From Acanthacorydalis orientalis (taxonomy: Eukaryota; Arthropoda; Insecta; Megaloptera; Corydalidae), in NCBI GenBank assembly GCA_034766995.1, contig CM068317.1, positions 28,275,001 to 28,339,000 on the forward strand: a stretch of 64,000 nt of DNA, written 5' to 3'. The notes beneath the pieces are model-generated. The model saw only the letters and a list, made by a program, of their open reading frames with translations, did no database searches and had not been told where the DNA came from. Positions 25,485 through 38,900 of the stretch are shown in pieces; positions within the stretch are counted from its first letter, which is position 1; the number at the start of each line of letters is the position of its first letter. Made by a program: the position numbers and the translations under genes.

Positions 25485-26456
25485 CGTGACAAAACATAAC
25501 CATTATATGTTTTAAATATCAACTATCCATACTGGGAGTATAAAAAAATAACGAAAATACACAATAATGTATTTTCAATCAATATCAATTCTAATAAAAA
25601 ACAATATTTTTTCATGATTTTATTGGTATTCCGATCAATGATTTATAATTTGTGGTAATTAATAAGTATTCAAACTTTAAATTATTTTAATTAATAAGTA
25701 TATTATTAGAAGTTAACAAAATGTAAGTTCTGAAACATTTTTTCAGTCCGTGATTCGTAGATCTCTGATGGTTTACAGGTTGATTATTGGTGATCTGTCC
25801 AGATCGATTGTTTATCATCATAGTAACTACACCAAACTAGTTTCACAAATTATTTTTATTTGTGGTAGATGATCAGTAAAATAATGGTTTAAATTCCCCG
25901 CAAATGATAAAAGTTTGTGTAAAACAGTTGTTAATTGTTTTCCGAATTTTCAAAAAATAGTGATTATTAAATTTTCTTATGATTAAGATATTACCAGATT
26001 CGTTTCCCTTTCAAATACTAACTTTGTATAAACGTATTGCTTTTGAAAATCATTTTCATTTCTTATTTTTTTACAGTGCGCTATTATGTTTTTGACCTAT
26101 ATTTCCACCTAACATTCTATTATGAATCATTAAATACTATAATAATCATTTGTGATATGTTAATAATGTGTTGAGTGATATCACATTGTGATTAGTTCTA
26201 ATATACTCTCACAACTTTGTACACGTTATCTTTCATTACTTTTAGTTAATAAAAAGTTAATCTATTATTTGCACTATAGTAAAAAAAAAACGCATTAATC
26301 TGAAGACATAATGTAGATATTAATATTTTCAACAAAAAGTTTCAAGATATCCTAAAATACCAGTTACAAAAAAAGGACAATACATTTTGATTTTTTTGAA
26401 ATAATTTTAATTCAACAAAATTTCATAATCAGTTGTATGTTATTAATGATTTGTCA

Positions 26457-26458
<2 letters not shown>

Positions 26459-26516
<58 letters not shown>
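26459..26516. repeat. (TA)n microsatellite
   Basis: About 29 perfect TA units. Confidence 0.96.
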
Positions 26517-26520
<4 letters not shown>

Positions 26521-29190
26521 ATAAACTAATAATTAACTAATGTAATAGAGATTATAGAAATCATAAATATATTAGAATAAAAACGAAATAATATCATGAA
26601 CCTAAATCTCATCAAAGAAAATTTATAAATATTAAAATGATAATACTAACTTATTAATGATTTTTCAAAATGCATAAAATCTTTACTTAATAAAATATTT
26701 AGATCATCTCGAAACAAATTTTTACTTCTTTACAAAATAACTAATTCATGTATTTCTAAACTTCCTAATATTCATTTATATTAAAAGAAAAAACACCAAA
26801 TATTTAATGAAATGTATTTTTGTTTTTTAACACCCTTTTCAGAGATTTCTATAAACTTTTGTTTTTAATTTTTTAAATTGGATTTATTACCCAACAGATG
26901 AAATCTAAATAATATTGAAAATAATAGTTTAATAACGTTATGATTGATATATTTAATCATATTTTTACACTTTTCTTGAATAATCAAAAAATTTACGCTT
27001 ATTAACATGATCAAAGGGCTTTACTTTGATAAATATTTACATTTTTATTGAATACTTTCTACGTCTCAAAATGTTTTATTTCTGTGCAAAAATAAAATTA
27101 ATTTTCATATTGAAATATTTCTCACTAATTGTATTAAAAAGTATATTATTTTGAAATTTTTTGAATTGTTTTATATCTATTATAGCCTTAAATAATATGA
27201 AAACGTGAATACATTCAATATTCATTTATATTACCTGATTTATTTATTATACAATTACACAGGTTAAGGAAAATTTAGTTAATCTTTCAAAATTTCCCCA
27301 TGATTTTTATATAAAAACTTGTCAGAAAGCATGATGTGCAAATAGAAACTAATTTGATTATATGTTGAAATATTATTTTTTACAATTTATAAACAAAAAT
27401 TTCAATCTTAAATTTTCAAAAATCTTTTTTTTAGCCTTAATACATTCAAGTATATTTCCTACTACCTTATTATCCTTCAAAGAATTTAACTTATGAACTG
27501 AAGCAATTTTTTACTATAAAATTCAGTTTTTCTGTTAAAAAATATTGTATTTAAAACTAGTGTTATTTCTGAAATATAATTTTAATGAACTGTTTACTTT
27601 TTTTGATATTTCCGTAAATGATCTTTAAAAATATGATTTTGAAATGAAAATAGTATATAAATGAAAATAGTGAAATAAATTGAATTAAAAATATATCTAT
27701 AACCTAAAACGCATCGCAATAATTAAAATATAAATATATATATATATAAAAAAATCAAAATAAACTTATTAAATATAAACTTGTAATTAAAATTGACCTA
27801 CTATATAATAAAAAATAAAAGAATTAAATATGTATTTCATTCAAGAAACGTATATGTAATTAATTAGCATATTTTTATGATTTAAGTAATTAGTATATTT
27901 TATTAATCACTCTTTGAATAGATACATTTTATATATTTTTTATCATACTATTAATGTTATCTAATTTGAAAATATATCAACAGTTATAAAAAAATAAACA
28001 TATAATGTCATGGTTTAAAGAGAATTCGTTTTATAATTCGTGACGTAAAAATGATTTAAAAAAAATAAAATAAATTATAAGAACTGTTTTATTTTCTATA
28101 TTTTAGTTCATATTTTTATTTTAAAAACATTCTTTATATAACGATATTAATAATTAAATAAATGATTAAATTCTTAATTGTTATATGACAAAATGTCTGT
28201 TTGCCAATTATTTATTTGTTATTTGTTTCTATGCAAAATGAATAGTAAATAAACAAATTATTAAAATATTTTACTTGAATGTAAATTTTATTTTAAAAAA
28301 CATGAAATTGGATTCGTTATTATTATTTTTAGCCTACTGTGTATAGATAAATGCGATTTAAATTTATTTTATTATCTCTATCAACCAGGTATAGATATGG
28401 AGAATAGTTTTGTAATGTTTATTTGTATTCACTTCAAAATTCTTACAAAAATTGAAAAGAATCGAATGAAAAATATGATGTAGAATTTTATTTATTTCAT
28501 ATTTATCTTCGTTATAATAATGATTGTAAAATATAATGTTCCAATTTACGTTCTCTAAGTGATCTATCCATCTGTAATTAGGCAGAAGATAATTCATAAC
28601 TCAAAACAAATAATTTAATATTTGTTTGTTGTACCGATTTTTATTTGTTTATTATTTTAATCATGTAACATCCATTATTTATTATCAATTATTTTTAAAT
28701 TTTTGTAAGGATTTCATGACGTTATTATATTTATAACGATTTCCATTTAAATTCATATTAGATGTATGATCTGCATTTGCTCATTTACTAAAAAAAAAAA
28801 TATACAAATTCTATGTACGAATTGTCATCTCATTAATATTAATATAGAGCCAGTGAATTGAATAATATAATAATATATTAGAAAAAAGTTTTACGAAACA
28901 ATCAGTATATTTAATGTTAATGTTATAAACACTTTCATAACGTTCGGTCATAACTAAACAAGACGTGTAATTTTATTTAAATGTAACAATTCGTTTATGT
29001 GCCAAATATTATAATAGAGTTATTGGATTCCACTATTTATTGATGTGAATTGTTTTTACACACATATATACATTTCTAGTTTAGTCTTCCAATGTATTTT
29101 TAAAATATTATTTATTGTATTTGACTGATCTGAATAAATTTATAATTTGTTGTGTACGTACGGACGGATTTGTTACCTGTTATTTTTCAG

Positions 29191-29382
29191 CTCATTTGCA
29201 TTTGTAATATATTGATCAAACTCCACGTCATCGCATTGGTAAGTATTTGAATTATACCGTTGACATTTTTATTTATAAATAATAAATAGGGTTAATATAC
29301 AATGCAAACAGGTTTAGAAGTACAAGAAATACCAGTTACTGAAAATACAATATATTTCATTATATACTTAACATTCACTTTA

Positions 29383-29435
<53 letters not shown>

Positions 29436-30208
29436 TTTTTCTTTTCAGATTTAATCATAATTAATCTATTTACATATTACATTTGAGATATTAGTCTTTA
29501 TTATCGTTAGTTCTATTTTGAAATAAATAAAGTCCTCTCCGGTGGTGAATAAATCTCAATGGTCATACGAAGGTTAGACATCGGGCGTTCTCGAGGGATA
29601 ACAAAGTAAGAAATTGTGTAAACATAATATTCCTTTCACTAAAACGTTATGTTATTAAATAAAAGATTTATGATGATTTAAAATGTACTAATGTTTTTAA
29701 AAACACAACGTTTTTGTCTATCTTACTGCAAAATATACGCTAATTATAATTTATTATATCAGTAATTGTATTATTCGTATAATTAAGAAATCAGTAAGTA
29801 TAAACCAATTTTCTATAAAACCCTGCTTTTTTTATACCAAAATTTTGAAATATAAATTATTTCTCAGGTGTCAAATAGGCAAAAATATTTGCCGATTAAA
29901 TTTTACATATTGATTAAACACAATGAAGCATGAAAAACAACATAGAAATAGTATTCATGATGTTTATCAAAATCATCGATATTTCTGTTTACATTTTAAT
30001 AGTTTACATTTATTTATTGCTAAGTGACTCACATTTCTAAATAAAATACATTTAAATAACATTGCAATAAAACATTTTTGAATGAAATATATATAAAAAA
30101 AAATAAGGGGCTGCGCTCGCCTACTTGTCAATTATAAGCAAGTGCATGTAAGTCTGAATGAAACAAACATATTTTTAAAACACATTTATGTCTACAATCA
30201 TTCTTGCA

Positions 30209-30290
<82 letters not shown>

Positions 30291-31656
30291 ATGTTAGTAT
30301 GCTATATCGCAGATAAATTGAAACGTGTAGTTTTATATATGAGATAAACATATTTGGGTGTTATGAAACTTCGTTCCAAACAAATAAGTTGACGCCATTG
30401 AATTTTTGTTGATAATTTTGTTTTTATCTACAGAGAGAGATTTGTTTAGCTACAGTTAACAAAACTGTCTATTAAATAATCATAAATTCAAAAAATATGT
30501 TTATGTATACATATATTTAGTCAAGTTTACAGTTAGTGAAATGGTGGATAAAATTATATTTTCGTTAAAATGTACAATAAAAATGATGTCATACATGTCA
30601 ATAATCATACATATCATAGAAATAAAACGAAACAATGTATGATTAGTAATAATATCGTCTGGTCTTCTTTCTATAAATTACTGTCTGCAAATGTAAGAAT
30701 GTTGAGAATACATAACATTGGATTCAATCAGTCATGTTTTAATTTCATTATTACCCTTTATATCATATTTATATTGATTGCTATGTCATTCGTATTTAAA
30801 TGACATCAATGTTTCCTGGAATCACGTAATTCATCTGTGTATGACAGGAGTATTTAAAGAAAAATATCGATTATTTGTGTGAATGCAACATAAAAATTAA
30901 ATTGAGATTTTTAAATATAGTTCCCCGAGACAATAAGTATATTTGTATTATCTTGGTTCTTGTAAATATCAACACTTTATTTTCTGCTCGTATGATTTAC
31001 AAGGATCAAGATCACCAGGCTAATATAACAATGAGATACAGGTATAAAAACAAACAATTATAACTAGTATATTTTGTTAAGTAACTCCTACAACTGCATC
31101 CTTTGGTTTATGATTCAGAAGTACAGTTTCAAAATTGATTCTTCATTGAATTTGTTGGAAAGACTGCTACTTTCATTACCACTAAATTAAAGTATCTTTT
31201 TAATCTAGTGTGCGTTTATATCTTTCGTATCTGTTATTTAAGGTAAATGGATTTTTTGAAAATTAACTATAGAGAAATTTTGAAAATTACCGGAATATTT
31301 TACCAAAGTCTCTTATAATTTGAAAACACTACCGTACTGAAAATTCGAATCGAATGGTCACACTTTGTTGGCTAAAATCGATAAATCCGTAGTAGCAAAA
31401 TGAAAAAGAGAATAAAGTGTCGTACAATTTGTATTACAGTCTCTCAAGTAAAAGCGATAAACATTTCATGTGGAGACACGTTTTTTTCGTATCACATCAT
31501 AAATGTGTTGAGTTATTAAAAATATCTTCCATAAAATATATATACGAAATATAGCTATCATTTTTGTCAAAATAAACTCTAATAACAAAATTATGATGAT
31601 ACCAGTGATATTTTTATTCAATTAGTTTGGTACCCAATGTAACAATATAAATAACC

Positions 31657-31737
<81 letters not shown>

Positions 31738-34700
31738 ATAACCTTTATAATATATATACATATATACACATATATATACAAGGGGGCTTTGCCCCCTGCT
31801 CTCTGCGCTCGCTTACTTGTCAATTATAAGCATGTCATGTAACCGAATGAAACAATAAACATATTTGGGTGTCATAGAAGCCACGTCTCAAATAAATAAG
31901 TTGACATCATTGATTTATATAGACATCTAACATACATACACACATACACACACACATATATATATATATATATGTATGTGTGTATATATATGTGTATATA
32001 TATATATATATAAATATGTGTATATAAACATTCTCGCAAATAGATATTTTTTGCAGCGTGTTATTTTATAGTTTTTTTGTGGATAATTCTGATTTTATAT
32101 ATATATATATATATGTATATAAATATAATATTATTATAAAACTTTCATTCTCGAAATCAACTTATCAAAATATGACTTTTAGTGTTTACTTTCATTCAAT
32201 TAAATCGTAATATATTTACAATTTAAGTAGTTGCTGTTATTACTTATCAGTAATAATATTAATAAATGTTGCAATGTAACAAAAAATTGTTGATGCATAT
32301 TTTTGTCATTATTCATTGTAATAACGCTAATGTTATTGTCAGACTGAAACCGATCAATACATTTTACTTTGTTATTTGAAATATTTTAAACCTTGTCCAT
32401 TTAAGTCAATTCGAAACGTCTAGTTATCTAAATATACATATAATAATAATCCTAAGCACGAAGTCACACGTTCAACAGTCATAATTAATAAATTGTATTT
32501 CTTACATTTTTCTTCTCAGTTCTGAATACGCAAATAATATTTTCGTCTATTAATAGATCCACTTTTTATGAATTATTTAACAATTATTAGTTAATGATTA
32601 CAATGACATATGACAATGACAATGATTTTTATGACATACGTGCAATTCTACTCATTTAGAATAAGACCAGATGCGTTCATGTTTAAGTGATAATGAAAAT
32701 TAACAATTACAACTGTATGCAGTTATTCTCAGAATTAACATATAAAAACGTAAAGCCAGCACATAAACTGATGACTTGCGTTATTGTATCTATAAACTTT
32801 TGTAAAATGATGAATAGGTTTCCCTTTATTAATAAAAAAAACCATTTTGCAAACTATTAATAAAATTATAATTATGTTTTAGAAGTATGTACATTAGGGG
32901 GCTACACTCTCTGCTCGCTGTACTCCCCAACCCCCTGACTCGCTGCGCTTAGCCACTTGTCAGTTATAAGCATATACATATAATCGAATGAAACAATAAA
33001 CATTTTTTTTTAAATCATTTACAAAATATTTGAACATGAGCAGAGAGCATTTTCTCTAAATATTTTGGTAACATCCCCTCACCTCCCCCCCCCTCTCTCT
33101 CTCTATATATATATATATACATGATTAATAAAATGACAACAGTATAAGAAACAAAATCAGTAGCAGTAGTAAAAACAATACAATATCTTAAATAATGCAG
33201 TAATTATTTAAAATTAAAAATAAAATATTCTAAGATAAACTATTTCAAAAAATAATTCCATTGTATAAAAGTATAAATTTGTATATTTTATATATTCGAA
33301 AAAGTTCGTACGCACTTGAACAATGAATATTCATTCTTTAAAATATTTTTAGAATATTTTGTATCTATAAAAATAGACTGCAAACAAAAGCATTGTATGT
33401 ACGGTGACAGAGGAATATTTAAATATATATATATATATTAGATTTTTTTCTTAAAATGAAACAAGACCATTTTTTCTCTAAAACATGATTTGGTAATTTA
33501 ATAGAACGATTAAAATTACTAATAACTTAGGTAACAATATCGATAAAATTTAGTTCAATGTAAATATAGACTATTTTTCAAACATATTTATTATTAGATA
33601 AATATATAATAGATAAATATTTGATTTTTAAGAAACTAACATGGACTTTATATTTATAAAATATTGAATAGTTTATTTTTAATAACCTTGCCCCTTATTA
33701 CTTGATAACAATAAAAAAATATGTCAATTTCTTTGATATTTCTTAAATTATATGCAGGGATGCCATTTTATAATAATGATAGATGGACCATACGCACAAT
33801 CCATTAAGCGACTAACTGTTTTCGAACAGGTAATGAGTATACTCTCTCTTTTAATTGTTTTTATGAGAAAGCTTGTTCTTTATTCTATTCATTTACTAAA
33901 AAAAACTACCCTTTTTAAATGTAATTTGTATTACTTTTTCCTTATACTTGTTGCTAATAAATAAGAGTAAAAACAAATAACTGAAGTTTGCCACACGAAC
34001 TTTTTTCCTAAATCAAAAAAATAATTTTATCGTTAATATTAGGTTCGTTCAATACATTTACTATTGTTTATACACATCAGTAGGCATACACACACATACA
34101 GAAATACTTTTCACATAAGTAAAATTAATTTATTGTCGTTAACTGAAGTATTTAAAGTTTCAACATCTCCACAATCGTTGTATGTATACTATTATTTTGT
34201 AATTATGATTTATAGCGGAATTGCAAATAATTATACCGTCGAAATATCATTCTAGAGAATAATTAAGGAAACATGTAAGCGTACATATATTTATATTCGC
34301 AGTTTTTGAAATAATTAGAAAACAAATTATGCAATTGTGTTACTTAAATCGACTTTTATTTTTACGTCAGTGTTTATATTAAAAATGAAAAGTAAATGGA
34401 TGAAGGTTGTAATCCAAAATACGAAATAAATATTAGTTTTAGGTAAAATATTAATTTTCAGTGAAGTATCATCGAATGTAGATATATAAATAGGTTACTT
34501 TCCACTGCAAAAGTCTATATAAATCTATATATGGACAAAGTATAATTTTGTAAATACAAAATAGATTGGGACAGGCTGAATTATAATAAATGTGAATTGA
34601 CAAATAATTTATTCCATATATCAAAATAAAAGTATGTTCGACTTCTGTTATATGTAAATGTATCGTGTTTTGTTTAAAAATGTTATTACGACAATAATAC

Positions 34701-34866
34701 TAGATCATCACATGATAAAAATCAACATTTTTAATTCCAGAATTAATGTTACTATTTAGGATACTTTTGCTGTGATATTACAATGGAACGTGATTATTTT
34801 TTTAATAATTATTATACTGTTTAAAGATTACACTATCAGGCGTTCGCATTGGCACAAGCAGAATAA
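29191..34866 (+). CDS. Candidate chain of three small exons, product unknown
   Basis: Three short segments carry good splice consensus on the plus strand and all keep phase 0. Exon 29191-29238 (48 nt, ttttcag before, gtaagt after) reads LICICNILIKLHVIAL. Exon 33758-33829 (72 nt, atgcag before, gtaatg after) reads GCHFIIMIDGPYAQSIKRLT, then VFEQ. Exon 34840-34866 (27 nt, tatcag before) reads AFALAQAE and a stop. Joined they give a 48-codon C-terminal end, hydrophobic at first and then charged. No start codon or upstream exon was found, the introns are kilobases long, and I do not recognise the family. It could be the end of an unseen gene, exons of a non-coding RNA, or chance. Located between the transporter and Ube4B, same strand as both. 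Confidence 0.25.
30106..30403 (+). repeat. Dispersed repeat copy 1, split by a long microsatellite
   Basis: The left part (30106-30170) reads aggggctgcgctcgcctact, then tgtcaattataagca and gaatgaaacaaacat. The right part (30344-30403) contains aaacatatttgggtgttatg and aaataagttgacgccattga. Between them is a (TA)n tract (30215-30289). The order matches the uninterrupted copy at 31781, so one element has expanded a microsatellite inside it or suffered an insertion. Confidence 0.75.
30215..30289. repeat. (TA)n microsatellite inside dispersed repeat
   Basis: About 37 TA units lying between the two halves of the dispersed repeat. Confidence 0.96.
31660..31732. repeat. (TA)n microsatellite
   Basis: About 36 TA units flanked on both sides by the near-identical words ataacctttaatatat and ataacctttataatat, so the tract sits between a short direct repeat. 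Confidence 0.96.
31781..31914 (+). repeat. Dispersed repeat copy 2
   Basis: Begins with a GC hairpin (agggggctttgccccctgct), continues with gcgctcgcttacttgtcaat and ends near aaataagttgacatcattga. Preceded by TA/CA repeats and followed by a CA/TA tract (31928-32012). No open frame; looks like a short microsatellite-associated non-autonomous repeat. Confidence 0.78.
32896..33003 (+). repeat. Dispersed repeat copy 3
   Basis: Reads agggggctacactctctgct, then ctgcgcttagccacttgtca, gttataagcatatac and cgaatgaaacaataaaca, matching copies 1 and 2 over its whole length. It lacks the gttgac 3' part. About 75 bp further on is a compound C/CT/AT microsatellite (33079-33119). Confidence 0.75.
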
Positions 34867-35439
34867 TTATTTTTTTTTTATTTTAAATTGTTAAGTTTGT
34901 CTTCCTTGTTTTGTAATTAAAATTTTAATGTTCGAAAAGAATATATTCGTATACAATCAATAAACCTTCCAACCACCAGTCTAATTATAAACAAAGCTAA
35001 AATTTTAAAAAAATAATTCTAATTATTGAAATATAAATGATTATTCTAAAAAAATGTGCAAAACTAAAAAATAAATGAAGAATATAGTATTGAAATGATA
35101 TCGATAACAATTTTGCTAATTAAGATAATTCTAGTAATGATTATTTCCGTTAAATTTAAAATCAGAATATGATAAATTTAGTTTTTCAATAGTCAAGAAA
35201 ATAAAAATCACTGAATAAGAAACAAAAAATGAATACGAAGTTAAAAACAAAGAAACTAAAAAAAAGAAGTATATAGATGTATAGAAATGACAAAGTTATC
35301 TAAATTGACAATATTTCAAGTTTGAATCATTAATTTGCTTTATTTCAATTATAATTATTAAAATTAAACATCATTGAGTTTTAAAACTTAGAAAAAATAT
35401 CTTATATGTTACATTTGTAAAAACTAATAAGTACCGATA

Positions 35440-35971
35440 TTGTAGTGCGTACTGAAGTGTTAGCGAAAACTGATTTGTTGTGTTTGTTGAACTGCGTCCA
35501 CTGCGTCGTTTGTCGCATGCTTCAAAATCTTTTATTTTTAATTTAAATCATCGTATTTTCCAATGCCAAGTGGAAAGCAAGGTAATAAGAAAACAGACAA
35601 AACAATAAACAGTAGATATATTATGCGCGCGCATCAAATTCAATATGTCATGTATGTGACAAAGAAAGGACAACAATAATGATTTGGAAATTTTGCAAGT
35701 CGGAATGAGAAAGCGATGCATTGGCTGAAGGCCATATCTATGGTTAGTTTGTGTAGCTTGTTGTTTCTTAGACTGTGAATGTTCGTTGATCATTTGTCTA
35801 TTTCAAAAACATTCTGATATACACTCTTTTGCTCAGCTGTTGTTGAGGTGACTGACTGAATTGACGTGCATCGTGTTATTAGAATTAAATACGTCTTTTT
35901 AGTTTAAAATCTATCGTCTTTATAATTGTTTTCTAAATATATATTGTGTTATTGGCATATAATTTCGAATA
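35440..35971 (+). promoter_or_regulatory. Putative promoter and 5' UTR of Ube4B
   Basis: Less AT-rich than the flanks, free of microsatellites, and directly upstream of the Ube4B start. It includes an ATG-started small frame (35563-35679, 38 codons, starting MPSGKQGNKKTDK, basic). If transcribed as 5' UTR this would be an upstream open reading frame. No TATA or initiator can be assigned with confidence. Confidence 0.4.
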
Positions 35972-38900
35972 ATGAGTGAACTTACACAAGAAGAAGTAAG
36001 TATTTTTTATTATTTAATAGATCAATTTCAAAATATGCATTCTGTATTATTGACAAAGGAAAGAGATGCAAAGGTTTTTTCATACATTTAATTAGATGTA
36101 TCTGTCTGTGTGACTAGACACGTTTTTGTAAAACTCGATGATAGACAGTTCAGGGCAGTGACTTTTAACATGATACAATTAATATTTGAAAAATAAATTC
36201 TTAAAACAAAGGTTATGTGTTAATTATAATTTTTAATAGATTCGCAGAAGAAGACTGGCTCGACTAGCAGCTCTCGAAGGCAATACATCACCCACACCAG
36301 CATCACCCCCTCAAACGCCTATTCCGGCGTTAAATATGCCTTCGTTAGAACCTGTACATTCTCGAAACCTAAGTTCTTTAGTAAATACACCACAGCCAGT
36401 AGAAAAATTGTCTATAGAAAGTATAGACTCGCAGAGCGACAACAAAGTTTTATTAAGACAGAGTCCGGACACTATAATGAAAACTGAACTAAATGAAAAA
36501 TGGAATACAGATTCATCTGGTTGTTTTGTTGTACCGAAAAATCCACCAGAAAGTCCTCTAGCATCGTGTTCCAAGATAATGATGAATACACAAAATAGAA
36601 GTGATTCAGAAGCAAGTTCACACATGGAAATTGATGAAACAGGAGGATGCACTGATAAAACAGCAAATACTGATATAGATTCTGGTATAGAAAATATGGA
36701 GGTATGTGTAATTATTATAAATACTGATAAAAGTATGTTTAAGCATTATTTCTGATTTTAATATGCATACACGTTAACATTGTAGAGTGATTTAAAAATG
36801 TTTGTGTGTAAAAAACACTTACTGTAATTTTAAAATTAAACGTATTCTTTCAATTTGTAATTTACAACGAAAAGTTCCCAAATTTTCTTCCTTGTGTCCA
36901 TTATTAAATTTAATAAAATACCTTAATTTTGTTAATATTTTAAATATGTCAAAATACAACTGAAGACTATTTATGTTAAAAGTTAGTTGTTAGAATTATA
37001 GTAATATATGATTAAATTAGTTTTAAAAGTTTCATCTTAAGTAAAATTTATAAATGTAATCAGTATTCAGATTTCATTTGATTTTATTTTTATTATAAAG
37101 GATTTATGCCATTCATAATAGTTTTATATGATTTATGGGAGAAGAATACATTTCTACAAAAAATTTTTTATTTTTAAAAATGCTACTAATTTTGTAAACA
37201 CTTGTGTATTGAGTCTTATTTAGCTTGTTTTTAAAATTTCCAGGTAGATGAATCTGATCCTAGGCGTGAAATATCTCGTCAACGAACCTCATCATCTAGT
37301 ACTGAAATCTCTGAAGAACAGCTCTACACTGCCATAGCTAGAGTTTTATGTGTAACCTGGAAGCAGGACACATCTGAAACAGCAATTGTTTTACCTGGTA
37401 TGCTAGCGCATGTAATTGAAAATCCATCGATATCTACACACGATATGATTTCACAAGCAATTATGGAAGTATTAACGCAAATATCTCTTGGCGAGAATCC
37501 GATGAAAAATATCAAACAACCTACTGAAACCTCAGACGATGCTAGCTTAAATTCAGTGTCATTAAGTCCATCGCAGAGTCCTGTTGTTAGTCCGATAGGA
37601 AATTGTCCTGTTCCGCATTTACCTTTTATTTCAAAAAACAGTGAATCTCTTACGACTCCTTCACCACGAGTCATTGCGCTAAACTATCTAACTGAATGTT
37701 ACTCACGTGTTGCTGTCGAAGAACGAAATCACCCGAAAAAATCAAGTATTCCACCGTTATCTGATGTTCTGTGTGATTTACGTGCCCAAATTGTACAATA
37801 TTCAGCGTTGGTATTGCAAGGTTTAATAACAGTGCTAGATATAACTGCATATAAAAAAGATACTTCACCTTTATTGACCCCTTTACTCGAACAAACACTA
37901 CCACGAGGATTTATTTTAGAATTAGTTTCAAGGACACATACAAATTTTAATGTTTTTAGCCGTATATTTAGTCCAATACTTCAAGGATTATTTTTAGCAA
38001 TGCAACAAGTTAGTATTGTTGAAAATGAACATAGGCAACCATTACAAGTTCTTGCTGAATTATCAGAAATTAGACCTGTAGGTAACGTGAGACCTATATG
38101 TCGTTTGATAACCCAACAACCACAGTTTCAACCTAGTCCTTGTACTCAAGCAGTAGGAAGAGAACTAACTAGAACTTCATTTCTTGGACCATTTTTGAGT
38201 GTGTCAGTATTTGCTGAAGATGAACCAAAAGTAGCAGAAAAGTTTTTTTCTGGTAATACAGTTTCAGATAAATCATTAAATCAAACTCTACAACAAGAGT
38301 TAGAAAATACAAGATTACTGTTACATAAAGCATTTCATGATATGCTAGCAAATACCTCAAGTAGAGATGCAATGTTGGCTTATTTTTCATCATTAATTAA
38401 ATATAATGAAAAGAGAACACAATTACAAATGGAAGAAAGAATGCTCGCAGGTGATGGATTTATGCTTAATGTACTGAGTGTACTACAAATGTTAGCTGTT
38501 AAAGTAAAGTTGGATAAGGTAGATTTAATGTATCCATTTCATCCGAATTCTGTGATAGACATTAAAAATGATACTAAATTAAAGTTCACGTCACAAGAAG
38601 TTCAAGATTGGCTTGATGAATTAAGTAAGTTTATTTTATTTATTTAGTTCAGTATACAAGATAATGCGTATTTTGTACTGTAGGTAAATCTTCGAATCAT
38701 AAATGGCCTGAAGCACAATTTCACACCCAGTGCTGGCATTTAACACTTGCATGTCATCATTTAGCTCTCATTCCTGCTTGTAATAAATATATAAGAAGAA
38801 TGAGAGCTGCAAGAGATATACAGCGACTTTTAGATGAAACAGCTGCAACTGAATCTCAGTGGAGAGACATGCCCTATGCATCAAGAAATAAACAACTTAT

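Larger units (their letters stand above)
25040..29190. other. Non-coding, includes transporter 3' UTR
   Basis: The transporter 3' UTR occupies the start. The rest is AT-rich with no recognised gene and holds TA tracts at 25423-25482 and 26459-26516. A 43-codon open stretch after a good acceptor (25748-25880) has no recognisable match. Confidence 0.5.

Noticed and set aside
25748..25880. 43-codon open stretch after a good acceptor (SVIRRSLMVYRLIIGDL...)
   Set aside because: No phase-compatible link to the candidate exons at 29191 or to the transporter, and no recognisable family.
29540..29615. GC-richer patch with open frames on both strands (SSPVVNKSQWSYEG plus; PRERPMSNLRMTIEIYSPPE minus)
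   Set aside because: Splice signals are weak, the frames are short and no family is recognised.
35548..35793. 81-codon minus-strand frame upstream of Ube4B
   Set aside because: No family resemblance and it overlaps the probable Ube4B 5' region.
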